This document shows, piece after piece, positions 1-11,700 of a DNA stretch of 64,000 bases. Below the pieces are notes generated by a model that saw only the letters and a list, made by a program, of their open reading frames with translations, had not been told where the DNA came from and made no database searches. The stretch spans positions 7,879,602 to 7,943,601 of the forward strand of contig CM029384.1 of assembly GCA_017165825.1 (NCBI GenBank). The letters run 5' to 3'. The DNA is from Hepsetus odoe (Eukaryota > Chordata > Actinopteri > Characiformes > Hepsetidae). The number at the start of each line of letters is the position of its first letter. Positions within the stretch are counted from its first letter, which is position 1. The position numbers and the translations under genes were made by a program.

Positions 1-3000
1 CCCTAAGCACAGTATGCTACATCTCTTTTTAAACAAAACGTAGAATCTGTGCACTGGGAGAAATAGGTAAAAATCCAGATTTAATCCTAAATTTGAAACA
101 GTGGGCCTGAATGAGTAAGGACAGAGAAACCTCCTTAAACCAAATTTAAACATACAGCAATTTGTGGAAAATGAGCACAATTCACAAACTTCACAAAGCA
201 AAGTGGAAACTTTTCCATCATTCTGAGTTCTCCTGTCAAAGAAAATTGGGTCTGCTCCAACAAGAGGTCACATCATATGTTAGTGTGCCTTAATAGTCTA
301 CAATTACACAAACCTATTAGAAGATAAGGAAACAAGACATGGAAGTTTAAGCCTGGCCAAAATCACCGCAGCTGAAAGCACAATTATGAGGAGTGATAGT
401 AAGAGTGCCAGGCGAGTGCGTATATTTGAACAGCTTGGTGATTGTGATGATGATTCTCCCTGCGATTTGTGCAACTCAGTTTGACGCTGCTGTTTACTAT
501 AACCTTGCAATCAGTCCACCTGACGGTCTACCATTACCCATGGTAACAAGGCCTGGCATAATTTCAGGGCCCAAGCACAGCGGAGCTGTCGGGCCACCGT
601 GGACGCGTCCGATGGGTTATTGATGGAGCGCCATCCTGTTATCTTTGGGCCTAATTTGTTTTCAAGAACTGTGATTTACATTTCAGTTGGATTAAACCTT
701 TTAATGCGTCGTGGCCGTGAAGTGGGCCAAGCTGAATATGCCCCACCCCTCCTCCTGTCTTCATCCTGGATTTCAAACGGTGCATTTCCAGTCCTCAAGT
801 GGAGAGGATTACAATGACAATTAAAAATCAAAAGCACTGGCGTCCATCTAACGACTGGACATCACCCTTTGCGTTTTTACTAAACCGGCTGCTGAGAAGG
901 AGGGGGGGGATGCAGCCAGATGCACCACAGCTTCGCCTCATCATTAAGCATTACCACTGCTGCTCATCAGAATATTACGCAAGAAGTGTTATTTTAGATG
1001 AAAGTAGAGATGGTGAATGACATGCAAATGGAAGTCATTTGGCAGCAGGTAAAAAGAACACAGAGCCAGGCCTCTTAATACAAAGCTGTGGCTTGTTACT
1101 AAAGACAATTCTCTGCCCTGGCGCTCTTGTGGGTTCAGATCAAACTAAATCAGATATATTGTTGGTGCTGAATATTTAAATAGATGACTTATTACTGGGG
1201 AGAATAAGAGGTAATTATTTAATATTATAACCAGCATTTCATCATTTAACATTTACTCCTCTTTTCATTATATTTTTATTACTTTATATTTTTTACTTTG
1301 AAGTAATAAAAGCTAATAAGTGGATGTGAACAGTGAATGTATTTTATGTGAGTATGTGTTTATTATATGGCTAGTATATTACAGAAAAAGCCATCAGAAG
1401 AAGTTATTTCATTGATTCTTAAAATATTATCTTAAATTCTAAAAAGCTAACATTATGCTGAATTGCCAAAAAATGTTATTTGTTCACTTCATGCACCGCT
1501 TAAGATTTAACACAACATTCTGTGGGGACCATGTGCCAACTTCATATGCAGCAATGATGGAAATCTGATGGAAATCTTGATATTTACACTGTTTCATAAT
1601 CAATAGTTATCATGCAGCTACTAATTTCATGAAAAACAAAAAGCAATAGAAAATACTCTGAGCAATAACATTAACATAATATTTAAATATTCTTTTACTC
1701 AAAGGCAGTTTCATTAAAATGTGAAATTACTAAATGATTTTATTTTAACAGTATGCAGCAGTGTTCCACAGCACGCAATTACAGTTTTGCACTGATAATT
1801 ATAAAAATTATTATTATTGTTATTACATGTTTCAAAGATTTGCAGATGAATTCCAATTTCGTGCCTTAAGTGGATGCAGCCCGATTTGCCTTCTGTTAGG
1901 TGCAGCAAGCCACAAAAAAGAAATTAACTCAAATGATGAAAGGTCATGAGGTCAAACTGTTAACAAGGCCAAACAGAGGAGCACATTTTCCTCCTGGATG
2001 TGGCTTCAGATAACAAAGTCAATAGTGTGTGTAAGCCATGGCCCTGATTAGCCTAATCATTTCACAAAAGATGAGAAAAACAGCCAAATAACGAGTTGAA
2101 TAAAGTGAATAGTAAGTAATATTACAATATAAATGACTTGTACCACCATTTTGTAAATATACAATCCCTCCAAAACAAGGCCATTTCAAAGTAAATACTG
2201 TCTGAATAAAAAGCTTTTACCTTTATCTCACATGACTTAAACCTGAACAGTGGTGTTCATATTTGAGAACACTGTATGTGACATTTGTATTTGAGAGCAA
2301 AATATCAAGGTGAGAGAGTAGATTTTTAGATTTGATTCCCTGCTGTTTACTTTTAGAAATGTTAAATTACATGGAACATTGAATCTTCTGCCCACGCACT
2401 TCTTCAAGTGAGCAAATGAAACCAAATATTAAGTATCATTTACTAAAATGTACCTTAAAACTTCAGCTCAGATACTTTCTTTGTCAGATACATAACATGC
2501 AAAACATGAAAATACCAGGAATTAAAAGCTTTAAACCTGATCTCTCAACTCATCTTTTGATCTCAAATCTAAATGCCTTCATGTATAAGCTTTCTATTAA
2601 GACAATAAGAATACACTTTTACTCAGAAAAACACGATGTCGATAAACTAAAATATAAAAAGCTGATAGCAACTACTTTGAAAACTATTTTCGAATTATTT
2701 TTGATCATCTTCCCTTTATTTGAATATTTTGGTGATGTGTTATTGGAATAAGTGAAAAACAAAATTCTTGGTAAACATTTTTTAACATTTCCACAGCACT
2801 GTAGGTTTTTCTATAAGGATCTAAGTATATTTGAGCTAGATTGTGAGATTCATTCTATGCTGTGGTTAATACCTACCCAAGGTGGTCCAAGAACACACAG
2901 GCCCACCTGTGATCCAGCAGCAGGGTCAAAGGGATGATATATATCTGGAGTTACTGTAGCAAAAATTGCTGAAAAAGTAATTTCTGGTTGGGACAGCGTT

Positions 3001-3139
3001 GACCAGTCTGAGTGCACCTGTTTATTCCTATCCACTGCTAAATGCACCATGAAGCAACGAGAGAAGGTGCTCTGATTTGATTAATCATATTTTATGCCAC
3101 GTGGACAGCCTGGTGCATCCTCTGAGGAACAGAAGGCAA

Positions 3140-3400
3140 GACAGTTTGTGGGAGGCAGTGTACTGCTCTGGGCAGTGTTCTTCTAGGAAACCTTGGGTTC
3201 TGGCATTTATGTGGGTGTTTCTTTGACATGTAGCAACTACCTCACAATTGCGGCAGACCCTGATCACAACCTTCACAGCAACAGTTTTCCTCAATGGCAG
3301 TGGCCTCTATCAGCCAGATAATTCACACTGCCCCACTGCAAAAAGATTTCAAGTATGGCTTGAAGAACCAATTCCTGGTGTTTATACTTGCCATCCAATT
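3140..3400 (+). mobile_element. Degenerate Tc1/mariner-like transposase fragment (family 1)
   Basis: Broken translation shows a DDE-transposase central region: GGSVLLW near 3150, then a block reading FLNGSGLYQPDNSHCPTAK near 3290-3345 that matches the second catalytic Asp region (Q.DN..CHTAK) of Tc1-like elements. Stops and frame changes make it inactive. The same family recurs at about 40225-40855, where it provides a paralogous empty site for a SINE insertion. No terminal repeats were identified. DNA from 2840 to 3100 may belong to the same or another old repeat. Confidence 0.6.
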
Positions 3401-4779
3401 CAGTCAAGTACATTTGGGACAAGATGGGAAAACTAGTCAAATCAATGGGCGCTTTTTACTATAGAAGGCAACATTATAGAACATTATAGAAACTGAGAAG
3501 TGCACATGCAGCTGCATTAACAGAAGTGGTGGCAGATTCAAGATGTACATGTTGTTTCCCTCTTTTTTCCCAACAGATGTGGTTTTTAAAAATATCCCCT
3601 GCAGTTTTGACCATATGTGAAGGCCATTGAAGCATATGCGGCATGGGGAATCTTTGAATTGAACAATAGCCTTACTCAACATATGGACATTTTACAAAAG
3701 GTTACCCATAGCAGTTTGCAATGGCTGTGTGTGTGAGATAACAGGTGTGAAACTGCATTAAACCTGCTGCTGCTGCTGCTACTGGGATGGGCTCTGTTCG
3801 CCAGGGGGCGTCTGATTGGGTTATGAAATCTAAACTAAAACAAACGAGGTAGTTCAAGCAGGTTCCACTACTTTAATAATGTGTGAAACATACCTTAAAT
3901 AAAGACATGGGACTTAACATTTAGTGCATCTAATTGTGTGCTAATGAAAACGAGTTTTTGAGTGTGGTTTGAGAGTAGGTTTTTGCTTTAGGGCTTCGTG
4001 GGATGATGCTGTTCACTGTTATCTTTTAGCGACATCTAGTGGTTGCAATGACCCTGGTAGTCTGCAGCTCTTATTTTATCGTATTTATCGTATTGTATTT
4101 TACATATGCCCCCACCCCCATGCTAATGACAATAAAATTAAAGTGTTTAATTTGTCTTTTTTGTCATTTAAATTGTAAATAAAATATATTGTCATTGAAG
4201 AGTCTAAGATAGAGCAGGGAAAACACGAAATATATATAAAGCAGGGGACCAGCACTGTATATGATGTAGTTATTAGTCCATTAGAGCCTTTTCAAGTGCA
4301 CTTTTGCAGTATTTATTGGCTTGTAGAGCTTTCCTCGGTATGCTACTACCACGTAACAAAAAATGAGACCACTTGATAGTCAAAAAGGCAATATAAAGTC
4401 AAGATTCAAAATGAGATAAAAGTAAAGATCATGACAGGCGTGGTAGGAGAAAGTAGTGTATGTAGAAAGATAAGTAATATTAACTTAATTCGTCACATAT
4501 TTCTATCAAATTCAGCCTCAAATACTGAGTTTGTTACTTCAGAAAAGCCCTTAGGGTGTATGGAGATGTCTTGAGACACTGTTGATGGGTCAGTGTCATT
4601 TTTTTAAAGCCCAAATCTCAGATCCCACCTCTGCAGCCCCATGTCCACAGAAGCCTTTAAGCCTAAACGCACTGTGTTTGCTCTCAGCTCGCTCTCATCG
4701 CGCTGACACTTTCGTCTTGATTAAGAATAACATCGGCTGACAGCAAAGGTTTAGGGGCGGACGGGAGACAAAAACAGCT

Positions 4780-4990
4780 CAGCGCTTCTGATGTCTGTTA
4801 ATTGCGCTTTTGTCACGCGCTTTCCAGAGGAGGCGCTTCAAAGGCGCGCATCATAACGGCGCCGTTTCATTAGAACGCGCCGCGCCCTTTGATGTGCGCC
4901 GCTCGCGCAGCACCTGTAGCTTTGATGGTGACGCCTATTGCGAGCAGCAGCGCGCGCGAGGACCGCAGCGGCTGAACAGTCCACTCCATG
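4780..4990. promoter_or_regulatory. Orphan CpG-rich block inside itgb3 intron
   Basis: About 200 bp with dense CpG (many GCGC, CGCG and GGCGCC strings) sits in otherwise AT-rich intron DNA, about 0.8 kb before the first recognisable itgb3 exon. CTTTGATG, a TCF/LEF-type core, occurs twice (about 4887 and 4919). No convincing coding exon was found. It could be an alternative promoter or an enhancer. The call rests on base composition only. Confidence 0.4.
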
Positions 4991-5183
4991 TGTTCGTTTG
5001 AAAGCTCTTCACATCTCTTCTGCTCGCGTGGAGTGCTTTTCATATTAGCTGAGACCCATTTTTGAACTACTCTCCTGTAAAGGAGTTATAGAACTACAGC
5101 AGGACCCCCAGACAATATACAGCAGAGAGTTAGTCCTACATAACTCCAGCGCTTCGTTAAGATATGCTGTCTTCCAGTGTTTA

Positions 5184-5197
5184 CTCTCTCTCTCTCT

Positions 5198-5265
<68 letters not shown>

Positions 5266-5369
5266 TTCTCTCTTTCTCTCTCTCTCTCTCTTTCTCTTTC
5301 TCTTTCTCTCTCTCTCTCTTTCTCTCTCTCTCTCCCCCTCTCTCTGTCTCTTTCTCTCTCTCTGTGCAT
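5184..5369. repeat. (TC)n microsatellite
   Basis: A long, slightly interrupted TC/TTTC tract directly precedes a SINE copy. A second TC tract follows that SINE at 5590-5645. Open frames across it (Ser/Leu or Arg/Glu runs) are low-complexity artefacts. Confidence 0.95.
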
Positions 5370-5585
5370 TGGTCTAGTGGTTAGGGAGTCGGCCCTGGAT
5401 CAGAAGATTGCAGGTTTGATTACCTACCTAGGTTGCCCTGAGGTACCCTTGAGCAAGGTACTGTCCCTGTCACTGCTGCACGTGTGTGTATGGGTGAAAC
5501 GCAGAGGTTTAATTTAGTAGTGTTGTGTGCTGCGCTGCGTTTTACAACGACAAGAATAATCATTTTCACTTTTTCTTTCACTTTC
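5366..5585 (+). repeat. tRNA-derived SINE, family A, + orientation
   Basis: Box A-like GGTCTAGTGGTTAGGGAG and a degenerate box B (GCAGGTTTGATTACC) are followed by the conserved body (TTGCCCTGAGGTACCCTTGA) and a tail ending in CACTTTCACTTTC-like repeats. The first few bases of the head are altered or missing. The copy is embedded in TC microsatellite. Confidence 0.8.
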
Positions 5586-5587
5586 TT

Positions 5588-5589
<2 letters not shown>

Positions 5590-5645
<56 letters not shown>
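5590..5645. repeat. (TC)n microsatellite after SINE tail
   Basis: A nearly pure TC run begins directly after the CTTTCACTTTC-type 3' tail of the family A SINE, which may have seeded it. Confidence 0.9.
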
Positions 5646-5647
<2 letters not shown>

Positions 5648-5794
5648 TATCTATCTCTACCACTCTTTCTTTCTTTTTCTCTCTGACTCTGACAAACACA
5701 CACATGCATTAATGAGGTCAGTGGCTGATGTCTTTTCACATGGTACAGTGTTGCACCTCCACACTCCCTCACGGAGAGTTTTGCTGTCTTTCAG

Positions 5795-8700
5795 AATTAC
5801 ACCAAGCTCATTCCTGGCGCCACTGTAGGCACGCTGTCGTCCAACTCTGCAAATATAATCCAGCTCATCCTGGACGCATATGCGGTGAGTTACACACACT
5901 CTGGAATTCCCATCTTGCCCTCACTTTTGCCCACTCTTACATGTCATCTAATGGATGTTATTAAACATGCAGCAATCACAAGTTTTCAGGGTCTTTGTCC
6001 ATTTCAGCATCTTTAAAACACATTTGGCCTTTTTTCATTTCATTCATTTTTTAACACACTACTGTGACAAAAATTCAAATGCACTGCTCTGAGGCATAGC
6101 TTTTGTTTAAACACTGACAGAACTGAAAACACCACAGCTCTGAGAAAAATCTAATAAGATAATTAGAAGATAAGATATTCTTATGTCACCATAAGAATCC
6201 CCACCTAAATATGAAATATTTAAAGGTATGACAGAAACCTCTACTAATGTGATACAGAGGGGCAAGCCTGACAAATCATGGCTGCATAACTGTATAAAAG
6301 ATCACTGATGCTTCATCTAAAAAATCTAAAAATCTAATTTATTTAATAGATTTTATTTGAAAGGATCTCCCCACTTACTCAGCATAATGGAAGTAAATGA
6401 GGGTAAGGAGCACGATTAATGAAAAAAATGCTTTCTAAATCTGTCTTCTTTTCTGGTATATCTTAAATCCTCTTGTTTTATAGGAATGTAAAATAAAAAC
6501 ATTAATCAGGCAGTTGTTCAAATGCAAATATTTATTGCATCTTCAAAATAAAACCTATTGACCCCTTTCCACATTTCCAGCTTGATTCTTTTTATCTTCT
6601 AAAGCAAGTCATTATCAGACTTTCAGGGCTGTAAGTGGATCTTCATACAATTTTTTTTTTTTTGAAAAGCAATTACTTCTTCTGGGGTGTTATTAATCAA
6701 CTGTGAGCAATAGTTTTACCTCACCAACTTGTTTAACCGATTTTGTCAGAGCATCAGAACATTTGCTCAGAGCATTAGTCTCAGTCTCAGTCAAATATAT
6801 TGAAAGAATTTCCATTTTCCATTATATGTCTATTTTTATACCATAACATGTCAATATCTGAGGTAAGTACTTTAAAATCATGACTTTTCATGAAATAACT
6901 CTGTCTCATGATTTGTCAGCATATATCTTTTAATCAGTGTTTATAACTCTATCGATAGTGGTAATAATTAAATTGGTGAAAAGAATCATTTATTCCTGTT
7001 TTGTTACCCAGTATTATTAACTGACTGTGGAACGAAAAAGGCTTATCATAACCGACGCCCCTGGAAATTATCCTTCCGGCACTGATGATTTAGAAACATA
7101 TGAGTTCTTAATTCACTTTCCAAAGCAGAGCAAGTTAATTCTAACTTAGCACAGATCAGCACACATTGTGCTCATGTGGTCGCAGCAATTCACCAACCTA
7201 ATCAATTCAAATCGAGCATCTGAATTGACACTGGTGGTTAATGGTTAAGGGCTTGACCCCAGGATTGGAGGGTCATGGGTAGAAATCCCAGAGCAGCAGA
7301 TTACCCTGAGGGACCTTTGAGCTTGGTACCCTGCTGCAACACATCATCCCTGCCTGGATGTGTAGTTGTCCACTTCTCTTCTTCTTTCGGCTGTTCCCAT
7401 TTAGAGATTGCCACAGTGAATCATCTGTTCCCATTTCAATTTCAAACCCACTGCTTGCATGTCCTCCCTCACAACTTCTACAAACCTCCTATTTGGACTT
7501 CCTCTTTTCCTCCTGCCAAGTAGCTCCATCCTCAAACAGTCTTCTTCCAATATAATCCTCATCTCTCTATACATGTCCAAAGCAATGTAATCTTGCTTCT
7601 CTAAATTTATCTCCAACTCATCCACCCTGATCTGTCCCTCTAATATATTTGTTTGTAATCCTGTCCTTCCTCTTCACTCCCAAAGAACTTCTTAACTTAT
7701 TTAACTCTGACACCTCCAGCCCTGCTGCCTGTCTTTTCATAAGCACCACTGTCTCCAACCCATATAGCATAGCTGGTCTCACTAAACTATTCCTTTCACT
7801 CTTGCTGATACCAGTCTTTCACAGATCACTGCCACTCTTCTTCACCCATTACAACCCGCCTACACTCTCTTCTTCACCTCTCTTCCACACTCCCTGTTAC
7901 TCTGAAGTGTTTAAATCCCAAGTATTTCAATTCCTCAACCTTTGTCACCTCTTCTCCCTGTATCCTAACCACGCCACTGTCTTGCTACAGATCACAATAT
8001 TATCAGCATCATAGTCCACAGGGACTCCTATCTAATCTCGTCCATCAAACTGTCCATTACCTTTGCAAACAAGAGTGGGCTCAGCGCTGTAATCCCACCT
8101 CTACTTTAAATGCATCCATCACTCCTACTGCTGACCTTACCACTTTCACACTGCCCTCACTGCATCTACCAGTGACGTGCATAGAAATATGTTATAATTA
8201 ATTGTATGGTATATAAATAACATAATAATATATTATTTACACCCTATGAATAATATAAATAATATGTGAATAATACAATATACAACAATATCAATATACA
8301 AATATAAAATAAATAAAAAACAATAATACTAATAAAATTATAAAAATATTTTTATATTTAATGTCCCTTAATTTGAAGCAGATGTAGCTTCAATGTTGGT
8401 TTTTCGTTATCTGTCCCTTCTTGTTTAGACTGAAAGTAAAAAAATAAATAAACTGAATGTTTTGAGGAATTTTAAAGTTTAGTTATGTAATCTTCCATTT
8501 TGGCAGTCAATCACAACAGAAGAGATCAAACTAAATGGACCGCTGCAGTGAACGTGACTTTCTAACATATTTCTAACATATTAGCAGCTGTTGGGTTCAC
8601 ACTGTGTGAAGGAAGCAATGTCCAGTGTGTGAGAGACAGTGTGTATGAGGGACAGCTGGAGTGTCTCCACTCCTCAGGCATCCTCTCACTTTATAAGATT

Positions 8701-11700
8701 TCAAGGCTCTTTGTTTAAAGGATGGTTTAAATGCATTGATGTTTTTTTTTTTTCTTTTTGTGTGTGTGTGGCTCTATGTGTTGTACTGTGTTCACAATTA
8801 CAAATAGTCAATTTCACTTTTTCACATAAATATTACATTTTCAGTAGGCCATTCCCTGTCCTGCAATATTGTAATACCATTGTCCTAGATACCTGACAGT
8901 ATGTGGACCCAATCAATTATGTACTTTGTCTGCAGAATATCAGGTCCAAGGCAGAGTTGGAAGTGCTGGGTGTTCCAGAAGAGTTAATGTTATCGTTCAA
9001 CTCCACATGCCTCAATGGAGAAGTGGTGACTGGGGTCAGATCCTGCTCAGGACTCAAGATTGGAGACACGGTCAGTGATTCATATAAATTAAGACATAGC
9101 ATGTATATGAAAACACAAAAGCAAACCTCCTTATATGTATTATTTAGCAAACACAAAACTAGACAGTGTTCATTTACAGAGATATACTTTTTCAAGTTTC
9201 TCCACTGTCATATGAGTAGCAAGCAAATATTTCTGGGCAAATGGCATGTTTTATTGATCATGTAAGGAAATTTAAATTGTAAAAATGTAAAAAAAAAAAT
9301 TATTGAAATGTTCATTTAAATGCAAATTTTTTTGTCTTTATTGGCTGAATAAAAAAAAAATTAACAGTGCAAATTTTATGCTTTCTTTTTCACCATGTTA
9401 AACTCAGCAACAAAACTGAAGCCGTACGTTAACATTTTCTGAAAACATTCTGAGGACTATAAACTTATTTTCTCTTCAAAAATCAGCAAAATCTATCATT
9501 TAATCTGAGATTTTTCCATTTTTGCATATAACTGTAGCTTGTGGCATTACTAGAACTCAAACCTGTGTCCTACTATTACTTAATCCATACACTGGACTTT
9601 TACAACACTTGGATTTTTGTAAATCAAATGCATTTTCACCATACATTCCACCAACGTCAATGAAGAAAAAATGCATTCACCTGTGGGAGCCCCAGAACAC
9701 ATGAGTAGCACTGTCGGCTTATAGTGAGCAGGTTCTTGGTTTGATTCCCAGGTGGACCAGCTTAGGTCCTTTCTGTGTGTGTTCCCAACACAGTTCAAAA
9801 GCATGCTTGTTAGTTAACCTGGAGATCCTAAATTGACCCTGAGGTAAGACCACATGTGTGAATGTGTTTATCTGTGTTTGCCCAGTGATGAACTGGCAAC
9901 CTGTCGAGGGTGTTTCTCTGCCTATCTGGCCTATCTGTGCTGGGATAGGCTCACACACCTCCCTGAAATCCTGGTTAGAATAAATGGCTCAGATACTGGA
10001 TAAAGGATACTGTTAAAGTGAGACCTAAAACAATTTTATTATTCTGGTTACACTCATAAGAACAAAAGCTAGAAAATTGCTGGCTAAAGGGGATACCCAT
10101 TGTTAAATTATATCACGGATATGACTTTTCACACCCACTGCTAAAAACGTTAATATGTTGATATGAATATGCCAGACTTTTGAATCTGAAAGAGCTTTTA
10201 TGAGACTGTCTTTTTCTATTTCTCTTTCTCCCTCTCCCTCCCGCTCCCTCTATCCCTCAGGTGTCATTCAGTGTGGAAGTGAAGCTGCGTGGCTGCCCTA
10301 AAGAGAAGAACCGAACCTTCATTATCAAGCCGCTGGGTTTTAAAGACACTCTACAGATAACAGTAGACTTCGCCTGCAACTGTGCCTGCCAGGACTCCGC
10401 TGAGCCTGCAAGCCATGCCTGCAGTGGCAATGGGACCCTGGATTGTGGGGTGTGTCTGTGTGATGCTGGAAGGCTGGGCCCCCACTGCGAGTGTATGGAG
10501 GGGGACTACAAACCCTCCGAGGAGGACAGTTGTAGCCCCACGACCCAAGACTCCATCTGCAGTGGACGAGGAGACTGCCTGTGTGGCCAGTGCAGCTGTC
10601 ACTCAAGCGATTTTGGAAAGGTGTGGGGGAAGTACTGCGAGTGTGACGACTTCAACTGCATCCGCTCTAAAGGACAACTCTGTTCAGGTGAGGCTTGCAC
10701 TGTGAACACACAGCTGTCTGACAGCAAACAATTAACCACACACACAAGTGTCGAGTCAAGGGGAATTTTAAACAAAGCATATAATTGCACACCAGATATG
10801 TTGAAAATCAATTTCATTTAAGCTTTAGACGGCCTATAATGAAGCCCAGCTGCATAAGTGGTGAATTGGAAATGGTTGGGGGCAGCGGTGGCCTAGTGGT
10901 TCAGGCGTTGCCCTGAGGTACCCTTGAGCAAGGTGCTGTCCCCATCACGCTCCTCCCTGCGATGGGCTGGCGACCTGTCCAGGGTGCGTCCCCCGTCCTT
11001 TGCCCTGTGTGCGCTGGGTTGGACTCCAGCACTCCCCCTCGACCCCGTTTGGGACAAGCGGCAGAAAATGGATGGATGGATGGAAATGGTTGTGATGTCA
11101 AAACCATGAAGACATTTGCAAAAATTTGCCTTCAAGCCATGATGCATAAATACAGGTGTCCGAGCCCTTTAAGGCACAGTAACAAATCTCCCTGTTTATT
11201 TTTAAATGACAACCATTTAAAATGAATAATGGGTATGTTTTTGGACATATAATTATATGTAAAATACAGGCCCTTTAATGTGAGGTCCATGATCAAAGAC
11301 AGATACAGCTGATTTTGGAATTTACACTCAATTTAATGCAACTAGTCCCAACACCTTTAGGCAGCTCTAACAAATGGACAGTGTATCACCATATATGGTA
11401 ATGCTGTGTAGGCACTATAGCCCTATGGTGTGCTCCTTTGTGCTGGCAATTTATTACAGCAGATTATGAAACTCTGTTCATCCCTCTAACATGCCTGTGC
11501 ACAGCTCTGGATCAAAATCTAAAGCATTAGCTGCAAATCAGACCTTGTGTAATGTTCTCGGGACAAGGCCTATTGACTGTATCTGTGTGTGTGTACGTGT
11601 GTGTGTGTGTGTGTGTGTGTATGTGGGCATGCATATTTGATCAGACGGTGTTCTTTTTAAGAATGTGATGCAATACTTTAAGTGGACAGCTGTTCAGAAA

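Larger units (their letters stand above)
1..5794 (+). other. itgb3: Intron of itgb3 (5' part of gene off-window)
   Basis: No coding exon could be recognised before 5795, although integrin beta-3 needs about seven more upstream coding exons. I infer that this stretch is one long intron. It is mostly AT-rich and unremarkable. It contains a Tc1-like remnant near 3.1-3.4 kb, a CpG-rich block at 4.78-4.99 kb and (TC)n tracts from 5.18 kb. The stretch from about 340 to 1010 is less AT-rich and shows no repeat that I recognise. Its open frames are short and resemble no known family. Confidence 0.6.
5885..8935 (+). other. itgb3: itgb3 intron
   Basis: AT-rich intron holding a partial SINE and a 5'-truncated RTE-like LINE on the minus strand (7.35-8.17 kb). 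Nothing else was recognised. Confidence 0.85.

Noticed and set aside
2416..2751. 111-codon ORF in AT-rich DNA
   Set aside because: No similarity to a known family and composition like the surrounding intron. A chance open frame is likely.
5181..5517. Ser/Leu-rich and Arg/Glu-rich ORFs
   Set aside because: Translation of the TC microsatellite in both directions.
10261..10821. 186-codon single ORF with EGF-like cysteines
   Set aside because: This is an itgb3 exon read through its donor at 10688. The extra residues are intron translation.
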